The translations under genes were made by a program, and so were the position numbers. Below the pieces are notes generated by a model. It did no database searches and had not been told where the DNA came from. It saw only the letters and a program-made list of their open reading frames with translations. 64,000 nt of DNA from Deltaproteobacteria bacterium (GTDB lineage: Bacteria > Desulfobacterota > Desulfomonilia > UBA1062): positions 1 to 64,000 of the forward strand of contig JAHDOV010000019.1 in the NCBI GenBank assembly GCA_018434685.1. Direction: 5' to 3'. Shown here piece by piece: positions 26,201 to 33,617 of the stretch. How positions within the stretch are numbered: the first letter of the stretch is position 1; each line of letters opens with the position of its first letter.

Positions 26201-27127
26201 TTACTGATTGGTTTTATGGAAAAGTATTTTTCCCGTGTCCCGGGGGTCATACCCTTTCATGTTCTGCAGAACGTTTATAAAGATATCGGAACGGATAAAC
26301 TCCACAAAGGTCTGGATGTGTCTTTCGAAAAAGGCATCCTTTACGATAACCATGTCGAACCGTTCTTCGAAGAGCTTGTGGAAAAACAGTGAGGTCTGGT
26401 GGGCAATGGCCTCGGTAGCGATGCCGGCATCAGCCATGCCGCTGAAGATGGCATAGGCGACCTCGAAGTGGGTGTATGCCTCGGTTTCGTATCCGCGTAT
26501 CTCATCGATGGCGGCACCTTCGGTGGCAATGATGCGGTCCACCTGGTTCCTGATCCCGGAGTCTTTCTGTCGGTTGATAAACCGGAGATTGTTCCGGATG
26601 ATATCACCGAACGATTGTACCTTCTGGTCTTTCGAGAGAAACCCGGTGTTGCGGTAGAAGAGGTTTATCACCACCAGGTTGTCCGGGGTATCGAAGAGAT
26701 CCTGGATAAAGGGGAAGGTATAGTCATCTGTGACAGGGTCATAGAGATGGCTCAGCGCGATGTGGCAGAAGCCGTCTTTGAGGAGTCGGAGACCCTCGCC
26801 GCTGCCCACGCTGGATGAATAGAGCGCGATATCCGGGTGCCGGGAATGGAACATGCCCTCCAGCATGGGGATGACAGGATCATCGGAGCCGGACAGGAGG
26901 ATCACCTGTTTGCTCAGGGCAAACTCGGTAGAGAAACGCTGAATGGTCTTTCGTGCCTTTTCCTTGAGAAACAGCTGGAGTTCGTCCTTCGGGAAGAGCC
27001 ATTTCCCCGTCACCTTGGTGCAGGGCAATTTCCCCTCCTGCGCGAGGGCATACACCTTCTTGTCATTAATATGCAGCAGCCCAGATACATCTTTCACGGT
27101 CAAAAACACCCTTTTTTCAAGAATCAT
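26201..27127 (-). CDS. HTH regulator with substrate-binding domain, probable tungstate-responsive regulator
   Basis: This 308-residue protein has an N-terminal excisionase/MerR-like helix-turn-helix (VKDVSGLLHINDKKVYALAQ) and, after a linker, a periplasmic-binding-protein-like domain of the PBP_like type (DPVIPMLEGMFHSRHPDI onwards). This architecture is common for molybdate or tungstate sensors. It is the first gene of the tup operon, 29 bases before tupA, and its promoter carries an inverted repeat that it may bind. Ligand assignment is by context. Confidence 0.8.
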   Translation of the reverse strand: MILEKRVFLTVKDVSGLLHINDKKVYALAQEGKLPCTKVTGKWLFPKDELQLFLKEKARKTIQRFSTEFALSKQVILLSGSDDPVIPMLEGMFHSRHPDIALYSSSVGSGEGLRLLKDGFCHIALSHLYDPVTDDYTFPFIQDLFDTPDNLVVINLFYRNTGFLSKDQKVQSFGDIIRNNLRFINRQKDSGIRNQVDRIIATEGAAIDEIRGYETEAYTHFEVAYAIFSGMADAGIATEAIAHQTSLFFHKLFEERFDMVIVKDAFFERHIQTFVEFIRSDIFINVLQNMKGYDPRDTGKILFHKTNQ

Positions 27128-27150
27128 GAATATCCTCTATAAAGAAATAA

Positions 27151-27179
27151 CTTATAATGCCAATAAGTACAAAGTCAAT
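27151..27179 (-). promoter_or_regulatory. tup operon promoter with overlapping palindrome
   Basis: On the minus strand TTGACT (27174-27179) and TATAAG (27152-27157) lie 16 bases apart. ACTTAT (27151-27156) and ATAAGT (27164-27169) form a perfect 6-bp inverted repeat with a 7-bp spacer across the -10 region, a likely operator. A direct repeat of CTGTGTCTGGAAT lies just upstream (about 27180-27205). Confidence 0.6.
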
Positions 27180-27278
27180 CTGTGTCTGGAATCTGTGTCT
27201 GGAATTACATACTAACAGGGGGTGACCATAGGGGTGCCGGAACCGGCTTGTGACTTAAGGGAATCAGTTATCTTTCGT

Positions 27279-28430
27279 TCAGCAGGTCTTGTCGCAGCCA
27301 CCCGGAGTATCCTGGATCGGCCGGGCCGAACACGAGCACGAATCGGAGTGGTTGTGGCCTTTGCGCACAAATCTCGAGCGGACTGCATGGAGTACAGGTT
27401 TGATGGATAATGCCAGGAGCACCATGGCCCCGGCAGTCTGTGCCCACACCGGGATGAACTCGCCGGCACTGCCGGCAACGGCCTGTGCCGAGATCCCCCA
27501 CAGCGAATAGACCTGGTCGAGCGTGATGCCCAGGAGGACGGAACATACTGCGATAATGCCGAGATAGATGAGGGTGGCACGTTTCCCCAGGATCTTCAGC
27601 ACCATGGTCAGCGAGGCGATGTTCGTTGCCGGACCGGCCAGGAGAAACACCAGGGCGGCGCCCGGGCTCATGCCCTTGAGGATGAGTGCGGCTGCAATGG
27701 GGGTGGATGCCGTGGCGCAGATGTACATGGGTATGCCTGCGATGAGCATGATGAGCATGGACCAGAGCCCACCGCCCAGATATTCGCTCATGAGGCGAGC
27801 GGGTATCAGTGCCTGGATGAGTCCTGCCAGGAGGATGCCTGCAAGAAACCACAGGGCGAGGTCCTCCCACAGTTCCCCGAAGGCATACCTCATCCCGAAG
27901 GAGATCTTCTCCGATGGGCTGTGGTGGTTTGCGTGGTCAGCTGGCGAACATTCTGCGCCGTTGCAGCAGTTGTCAATGGGGCAGCTCAGGTCCGGGACAA
28001 GGGCCTGCTCCTGTTTCCCTCTGCCCAGGATATTCTCGGTTATGCCCGCGGCAGCAGCGGTGATGAAGGCCGCAACGGGCCGGAAGACGGTCATGAGGGG
28101 GTCGAGCAGGGCATAAGTGACGGCTATGGAGTCCACACCGGACTCCGGGGTGGAGATGAGAAAGGCCATGGTGGCGCCGTTGTTTGCCCCCTGCTTCTTG
28201 AGTGATGCAGCAGCCGGGATCACGCCGCACGAGCACATGGGAATGGGGATGCCGAAGAGGGCTGCCTTGAAGACCGATGCAAACCGTCCTGTCCCGAGGT
28301 GCCTGGCAACCATGGCAGGGTCGAGAAAGGCCCTGAGCATACCCGCGACGAGGATGCCGAAGAGGATGTAGACCGAGGATTCCCTGAGCAGTTCCCATGA
28401 TCCAAGCACAACCGTTTCCATCAATTCCAT
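27279..28430 (-). CDS. SO_0444-family Cu/Zn efflux permease
   Basis: This 383-residue permease of the DUF318/ArsP superfamily, SO_0444 branch, has paired motifs PMCSCGVIPAAASLKKQGA and MYICATASTPIAAALILKG. A central Cys/His-rich loop (SCPIDNCCNGAECSP...HANHH) and a Cys-rich tail (DSCSCSARP, GGCDKTC) suggest soft-metal binding. It probably exports copper, zinc or an organometalloid. The start at 28430 replaces a longer frame with no ribosome site. Confidence 0.85.
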   Translation of the reverse strand: MELMETVVLGSWELLRESSVYILFGILVAGMLRAFLDPAMVARHLGTGRFASVFKAALFGIPIPMCSCGVIPAAASLKKQGANNGATMAFLISTPESGVDSIAVTYALLDPLMTVFRPVAAFITAAAAGITENILGRGKQEQALVPDLSCPIDNCCNGAECSPADHANHHSPSEKISFGMRYAFGELWEDLALWFLAGILLAGLIQALIPARLMSEYLGGGLWSMLIMLIAGIPMYICATASTPIAAALILKGMSPGAALVFLLAGPATNIASLTMVLKILGKRATLIYLGIIAVCSVLLGITLDQVYSLWGISAQAVAGSAGEFIPVWAQTAGAMVLLALSIKPVLHAVRSRFVRKGHNHSDSCSCSARPIQDTPGGCDKTC

Positions 28431-28548
28431 ACCGTGTTCCCATCCTTCTGTGATGTGGCGCCGGGTTTTGTGCAAAAGCGCTTTTACTCTCTATAGGGGC
28501 AGCTTCCGCTAAGATCCACTCTTGTCTCTCATGTGGCAGCTGCTATCC

Positions 28549-28827
28549 CTATCCTCCGGCTACCGGGGGAAACAGGGAGACCATGTCCTGGTCGTCGAGC
28601 TTTGTGTGAAGACCCTCAAGGTGCACGATGTTCCTGCCGTTTTTCAGGATGATCACCAGGGGTTTCACCCGGCCTTCACTGGTGAGCACCTGGGGGCGGA
28701 GTTCCCTGTGCCTGGTGAACAGCATTTCCAGCAGCGTTTCTATGGTTGCTCCATGTGACAGCTCGAGCTGTGTCTGGCTGCCGAGTACATCCCGGTAAAA
28801 GGCAAATGCCTTCAGGGTAATCTTCAT
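28549..28827 (-). CDS. aorD: MoaD/ThiS-type sulfur carrier of the aor operon
   Basis: This 92-residue ubiquitin-fold protein ends in the diagnostic Gly-Gly (FPPVAGG), the site of thiocarboxylation. It resembles MoaD, which supplies the dithiolene sulfurs of molybdopterin. Its position after the ThiF-like gene in an AOR operon matches the layout of aorABCDE in Aromatoleum, so it probably serves the tungsten cofactor of this AOR. The letter of the symbol follows that comparison and is tentative. Confidence 0.8.
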   Translation of the reverse strand: MKITLKAFAFYRDVLGSQTQLELSHGATIETLLEMLFTRHRELRPQVLTSEGRVKPLVIILKNGRNIVHLEGLHTKLDDQDMVSLFPPVAGG

Positions 28828-28854
28828 GGCCTTTTTGTCCTGATCATCGAGCGG

Positions 28855-29565
28855 CTATTCGTTGAGATGACAATCCCTGCAGGATGGATTCCGCGCTACG
28901 TCCACAAGGTTCATCTCTGTTCTCAATGCGTCCCACAAAAGCAGTCTGCCGGCAAGCAGTTCACCCTGTCCGCAGAGGTATTTGATCGCCTCGGTTGCCT
29001 GGACCGAGCCGATGATCCCGCAGGTTGCCCCGATAACCGGTGTTGTTCTGGCCGGGGGGCTCTGGGGAAAGATGCATCGCAGACAGGGTGACCTGCGGGG
29101 GAGGATGGTTGTTGCCTGACCGTAGAACCCTTCCACTGCCCCATGAATGAAGGGGATAGTTTCCCTGAGGGCTGCACGGTTCAGGACGTAGCGAGTGGAG
29201 AAATTGTCCAGGGCATCGATGATGAGATTGCAGCCGCGAACCATGTCATTGACCGTGTTCGCATCGATGCGATCAGTGCGTGTCTCGATGAGAACCTCCG
29301 GGTTCATGCGGCTGAGTTTCTGCTCAAGCGAGTCGATCTTTCTCTTGCCGAGATCCTCTGTCCAGTGGAGGAACTGGCGGTTGAAGTTGCTCTCTTCCAC
29401 GATGTCGGAATCTGCAATGATGATGGACCCGACCCCTGCAAGGCACAGGTACGTCGAAATCACGGTGCCGAGCCCGCCGGCCCCTGCGATGAAGACCCTC
29501 GCCCTGTGCAGGTTCTCCTGGCCATCCCTGCCGATGATGGGCAGCTGCCTCGTGTAGCGGTTCAT
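28855..29565 (-). CDS. aorE: ThiF/MoeB-type E1-like adenylyltransferase
   Basis: This 236-residue E1-like enzyme has the nucleotide motif GAGGLGTVIS, the Asp/Arg motif (ADSDIVEESNFNRQF) and two CxxC zinc pairs (CLRC; CRDC). It adenylates the C-terminal Gly of a MoaD-like carrier, presumably the neighbouring one. Such dedicated MoeB/MoaD pairs occur in aor operons. Confidence 0.85.
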   Translation of the reverse strand: MNRYTRQLPIIGRDGQENLHRARVFIAGAGGLGTVISTYLCLAGVGSIIIADSDIVEESNFNRQFLHWTEDLGKRKIDSLEQKLSRMNPEVLIETRTDRIDANTVNDMVRGCNLIIDALDNFSTRYVLNRAALRETIPFIHGAVEGFYGQATTILPRRSPCLRCIFPQSPPARTTPVIGATCGIIGSVQATEAIKYLCGQGELLAGRLLLWDALRTEMNLVDVARNPSCRDCHLNE

Positions 29566-29605
29566 ACTGCCGTTTCTCTCCTGTGCCCATGGTCCCAGGG
29601 GAGGA

Positions 29606-30823
29606 TCATGGGGTCCCTTTCATCATGGATGTCCGGAGAAACCGTGAGTAGGTGAAGCTGTCTCTCAGGATACCCCGGGCAAAGGCGGAACTGTTTACCC
29701 TGCGCTGCATCAGGGAGATATACAGGCCCTCGTTCCTGAGGTCGCCCACAAAGAGCAGGCCCTTGAGGATGCCCTTGTCCAGGACAAGCTTCCGATAATG
29801 GTCTTTCCCCCGTGCTTTGAGGACCTCCGGGCCGTCGGCGCGGGCCATGCCTGCTGACAGTACCGGGATGTCGAAGACCCGGAGGATATTCCGTGCAAGG
29901 CTTCCCGGGTAGGGGGTGGTGACCCCTGCCATGTTCAAGCCCGCGATCCTGCCCTGTTCTGCCGCAGCAGGCCACAGTGCGTTGAGACGGGTTTCACAAA
30001 ATGCGATGTCATAGGTCTCGGCCACATCTCCGGCAGCGAAGATTCCCGGTATATTTGTCTGCTGGTGTTCGTCGACAACGATGCCGGTGCGTAGTGCAAT
30101 GCCGCTTCCTGCAAGAAATGCCAGGCTCGGTTTCACCCCCTTGCCGACGATGACAATCTCGCAGCTGCATTTCTCACCCGAGCTGAAGTGGACGGTTCTG
30201 TCCTCGTCGATCCGGGTGATGTCCTGCCCCTTCCTTATCTCGATGCCTCTTCGTTCAAGTCGTTCCTCTACAAAGGTTGCAGCCTCCGGATCCATCAGGG
30301 TGGAGAACACCCGGTTGGAGCTGACGACAAAGGTGAGGTCCATGCCGAGCCTGTGGAGGCTGTCGCCGGTTTCCATGCTCACCGGGCCTGCACCGGCGAT
30401 TACGGCCCGGCCCCTGCCCTTGTTCATCTGCTTCTTGATCCCTTCGACATCGGGGATGTTGCGGATCGTATGGACAAAGGGCAGGTCGGCGCCGGGGGCC
30501 TTGAGGGTCTCGGGTTCCCCCCCGGTGGCAATCAGGAGCCTGTCATACGAATAGCGTGCCCCAGATGCGGTCTCGAGACGTTGTGCCCCGGGGTCTATAC
30601 GCACGACCTCCTCATCGGTACGGATGCTGACCCCGGGAGGCTCATGGAGATAGAGCTGCTGCTCCTGCGCCTCGCCGGAAAGGAGGTAGGGCAGCGCCAT
30701 CTTGGCGTAGGGCCTGTACCGCTCCCTGGTGAGGAGGGTGATCGTAGCCGCCGCATCCACCCGTTGCAGGGTCGCAGCAGCTGCCATGCTGGCAGGACCT
30801 CCTCCGATCAACACGTAGTTCAT
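29606..30823 (-). CDS. aorC: FAD/NAD(P)-dependent oxidoreductase subunit of AOR
   Basis: This 405-residue pyridine-nucleotide-disulfide oxidoreductase-type flavoprotein has an N-terminal FAD site (VLIGGGPASMAAAATL), an NAD site (RAVIAGAGPVSMETGDSL near residue 140) and ATG/GD motifs (IFAAGDVAET). In the aor operon such a subunit links AOR-ferredoxin electrons to NAD(P), allowing NAD-dependent aldehyde oxidation or acid reduction. No catalytic CxxC is present, as expected for a nitrite-reductase-like subunit. Confidence 0.82.
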   Translation of the reverse strand: MNYVLIGGGPASMAAAATLQRVDAAATITLLTRERYRPYAKMALPYLLSGEAQEQQLYLHEPPGVSIRTDEEVVRIDPGAQRLETASGARYSYDRLLIATGGEPETLKAPGADLPFVHTIRNIPDVEGIKKQMNKGRGRAVIAGAGPVSMETGDSLHRLGMDLTFVVSSNRVFSTLMDPEAATFVEERLERRGIEIRKGQDITRIDEDRTVHFSSGEKCSCEIVIVGKGVKPSLAFLAGSGIALRTGIVVDEHQQTNIPGIFAAGDVAETYDIAFCETRLNALWPAAAEQGRIAGLNMAGVTTPYPGSLARNILRVFDIPVLSAGMARADGPEVLKARGKDHYRKLVLDKGILKGLLFVGDLRNEGLYISLMQRRVNSSAFARGILRDSFTYSRFLRTSMMKGTP

Positions 30824-30961
30824 GGGGTATCTCCTTTCTCATCAGCTTCGGGCGTCCCTCCGGGTAGAGAAGAAAAAGCGCGCCCGCCGCAGGAATACCT
30901 GCTGCACAGGCAGGCCGGTGAGGTATCTGCCTGTGCAGTCAGCCCATGGAGGGAATCGGTT

Positions 30962-32764
30962 CTAGAGCCCCAATTCCTGGAGCTTTTCCTTCGTGGGGAC
31001 CCCGGAGGCATCCCAGCCCCTGAGCGAGTAGTACTCGGGAAGCATGTCTCCGAGGCGGTTCACCTGGCCCTTGGCTGGGCCCTTGAGGACCTGGTCCTTG
31101 AGGATCCTGTCCGGGAGTGTGTCGTCTCGCGCGCTGAATCCTGCCTTGAGATTGAAAATCCTCTCGAGGTTCCAGATGCGCTCCCCGGCCTTCATGAAAT
31201 CTTCGGTAGAATAGGAAACGCCGGTGGCGCAACTGAGGAGTTCCGCCAGGTCATCACCCCCGATGCCGAAGGTGGCGAAGAGGCAGGCCCCGGTGGAGTC
31301 GAGCGCAGCGGTGAGGTCCTGGAATATGATATCCAGCTTTGCCTTGCCGTCGGTAGTCATGTTGTCGACCTTCTCGGGATTTCCGAGAACCTCGGGTGCG
31401 ATGGTATAGCCGCGGACATGGCATGCCCCGCGGTTGCTCGTGGCAAAATTCAGCCCGATTCCCTGAACAGCCCGTGGGTCATAGGCCGGCATCTCCTGCT
31501 TCTTCACGGACATGGAGTACTCGGGGTGGCCATAACTCTCGGCAAGCCGGTAGCTTCCCAGTGCGAGCTTCTTCCCGAACCCCTCACCTTCGGCAGTCTT
31601 TCTGACCATTTCCACCATGGCCTCTGCGTCTCCGAAGTTGAGCGCTACGCCGTCGGTGTCTTTGGTGGTAATAATGCCGTTCTCGAACAGATCCATGGCG
31701 CACGCTATGGTGCTGCCCATGGTGATCGTGTCCATGCCGGCTTCATTGCAGAGATAGTTCGCCTTGGTGATGGCCTCGAGGTCATCGATGCCGCAGTCCG
31801 GGCCGAATGCCCAGGCCGTCTCATATTCCGGACCCTCACCCATGCCCCCGAACTTCGGGTTTTTGATCCTGGTTGCCCTGCCGCAGCTGATGATGCAGGA
31901 GAAACACCCGCGGGGACGCGTGAGGATACGAGCGGTGAGCGACTCGCCGCCGACCTTATCGGCCCCGGGGAACTGGGATTCCCTGAAGTTGCGCGTGGGC
32001 AGGCCGCCGATCTCGTTGAGGATATTCACCAGGACGTCTGTCCCATAGGTGCGCAGGCCCTTGCCGCCGACCGCGTGCTCCCTGATCTTGGTGCTCGCCC
32101 GCTGGGAGGCACTGCGGAAGGCCTCGTTGTCGCTTACCCGCACCGCGCCGGTGCCCCTGACCGCAACTGCCTTGAGATTCTTCGACCCCATCACCGCACC
32201 CACGCCGGACCGCCCTGCTGCCCGGTTGCATTCGTTCATCACGTTTGCAAAGAGCACGAGGCGTTCGCCTCCCGGTCCGATGCACGCCACGCTCGCCTCG
32301 TCATCGGTGGCCAGGCGGATCTCCTCGGTGGTTTCCACCGTGTTCCTGCCCCAGAGGTCCTCGGCGCTGCGGAGTTCTATCTCATCGTCTTTTATCCAGA
32401 GATAGACCGGTTTCTTTGCCTTGCCCTCGAAGATGATCGCGTCGTATCCGGCATATTTGAGCATGGGACCGAACATGCCGCCTGAACTGGAGGCAGCTAT
32501 GGTGCCGGTAAGCGGCCCCTTTGCCACGACATTGTAGTGGCTGGCAGATGGGGCGTATGTCCCGTTGAGCGGTCCTGTTGAAAAGATGAGCTTGTTTTTC
32601 GGGCTCAGGGGATCGATCGTGGGATCGACCTCGTCACAGAGGATCTTGCTCGCCAGGCCCCGCCCGCCGATGAACTTTCTGGCCAGCTCCGCAGGCAGCG
32701 ACTCCTTTTTCACCGTCCCTGCTGCCAGATCCACGCGTACTATGGTACCAGTCCATCCGTTCAT
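30962..32764 (-). CDS. aorB: Tungsten aldehyde:ferredoxin oxidoreductase
   Basis: This 600-residue AOR oxidises aldehydes to acids with tungsten bis-pyranopterin and one 4Fe-4S cluster. Visible signs are the N-terminal motif GRGLASKILCDEVDP, the cofactor-binding ASSGGMFGPMLKYAG, cluster cysteines RGCFSCIISCGR with a later Cys near residue 500, and NRAAGRSGVGAVMGSKNLKA. Its start overlaps the ferredoxin stop (ATGA). Tungstate import is encoded a few kilobases away. Confidence 0.95.
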   Translation of the reverse strand: MNGWTGTIVRVDLAAGTVKKESLPAELARKFIGGRGLASKILCDEVDPTIDPLSPKNKLIFSTGPLNGTYAPSASHYNVVAKGPLTGTIAASSSGGMFGPMLKYAGYDAIIFEGKAKKPVYLWIKDDEIELRSAEDLWGRNTVETTEEIRLATDDEASVACIGPGGERLVLFANVMNECNRAAGRSGVGAVMGSKNLKAVAVRGTGAVRVSDNEAFRSASQRASTKIREHAVGGKGLRTYGTDVLVNILNEIGGLPTRNFRESQFPGADKVGGESLTARILTRPRGCFSCIISCGRATRIKNPKFGGMGEGPEYETAWAFGPDCGIDDLEAITKANYLCNEAGMDTITMGSTIACAMDLFENGIITTKDTDGVALNFGDAEAMVEMVRKTAEGEGFGKKLALGSYRLAESYGHPEYSMSVKKQEMPAYDPRAVQGIGLNFATSNRGACHVRGYTIAPEVLGNPEKVDNMTTDGKAKLDIIFQDLTAALDSTGACLFATFGIGGDDLAELLSCATGVSYSTEDFMKAGERIWNLERIFNLKAGFSARDDTLPDRILKDQVLKGPAKGQVNRLGDMLPEYYSLRGWDASGVPTKEKLQELGL

Positions 32765-33243
32765 GATGCCACCTCCTCAAATGCCTTTTTGAACTCGATG
32801 GCGATCGCCTTTTTCCGTGCCTTGGCCGCATCGGTCTCCTCGATATAGTCGAGTGCACAGGTAGGGCAGATCTTCACACACTCGGGCGAGCCGTCGCACA
32901 GATCACACTTGATGATACGCCGTTTGCCCGTTTCGAAGACAACCGCGCCGAAGGGACAGGCCAGGGTGCACATGCGGCAGCCGATACACTTCACCTCGTC
33001 CCAGGCAACCCTGCTGTTGCCTGGATCATTGTACAGAGCACCGGTCGGGCAGACCGCGACACACGGTGCGTCCTCGCACTGGACACATGTCGTGGGCATG
33101 GAGAAGCCCTCCATCTCCCACGAAGAGACATGAATCCGCGAGGTATGCGGCCTGAATTCTCCATCATGGAAGAATGAGCATGCCAGTTCACAATCATGGC
33201 ACCCCGTACACCGGTCAGGGTAAATCATCAACATCTTTGCCAT
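32761..33243 (-). CDS. aorA: Four-cluster ferredoxin subunit of AOR
   Basis: This 160-residue protein has four 4Fe-4S motifs: CTGCHDCELAC, CVQCEDAPCVAVC, CIGCRMCTLAC and CDLCDGSPECVKIC. It resembles HycB/CooF electron-transfer subunits and the AorA wire that links AorB to AorC. The ATG at 33243 follows GGAGG; an upstream frame is not ferredoxin-like. First gene of the operon. Confidence 0.92.
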   Translation of the reverse strand: MAKMLMIYPDRCTGCHDCELACSFFHDGEFRPHTSRIHVSSWEMEGFSMPTTCVQCEDAPCVAVCPTGALYNDPGNSRVAWDEVKCIGCRMCTLACPFGAVVFETGKRRIIKCDLCDGSPECVKICPTCALDYIEETDAAKARKKAIAIEFKKAFEEVAS

Positions 33244-33617
33244 AGGTTCTCCTCCTTGTGTCCGAGCCTGTCTTGGTGAGCAGGCTCGCTTGTCGGGCAG
33301 CAAGTGTTATCCGTTGGTGTGTGTTCGTCGGCCAGGGTGCTTCTGTGTTCAACATCTAATCATTCCAGGTGGTTGAGGATGTGTCTCTGCCGGTGCAGCC
33401 AGCCGATATGTTATTTGTGTATAGTAAAACGTAATACAATGTGTCATGAACGCTGCTTTTACTATTAATAATGGAGGGATGCAGATTGTCAATACGACCT
33501 GCGTCAGGCCGTGGTGAGCGTATTGACTCTGGCTGTCTGTGGAATTATCAAAGTAGAGAGAGATACAGGAAGATCCATTTGAAAAATCAGGAATCAAGCC
33601 TGCCAGAGGGGATCACG
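33244..33617. other. Divergent regulatory region between aor and a histidine kinase
   Basis: This 374-base region separates the aor operon from the plus-strand kinase. AT-rich stretches around 33405-33445 (TTATTTGTGTATAGTAAAAC) could hold promoters, but no convincing -35/-10 pair or sigma54 element stands out on either strand. No gene was recognised. Confidence 0.4.

Noticed and set aside
30188-32485. 765-codon open frame on the plus strand
   Set aside because: It lies antisense to the FAD subunit and AOR genes, whose motifs are unmistakable on the minus strand; the frame is open through codon bias only.
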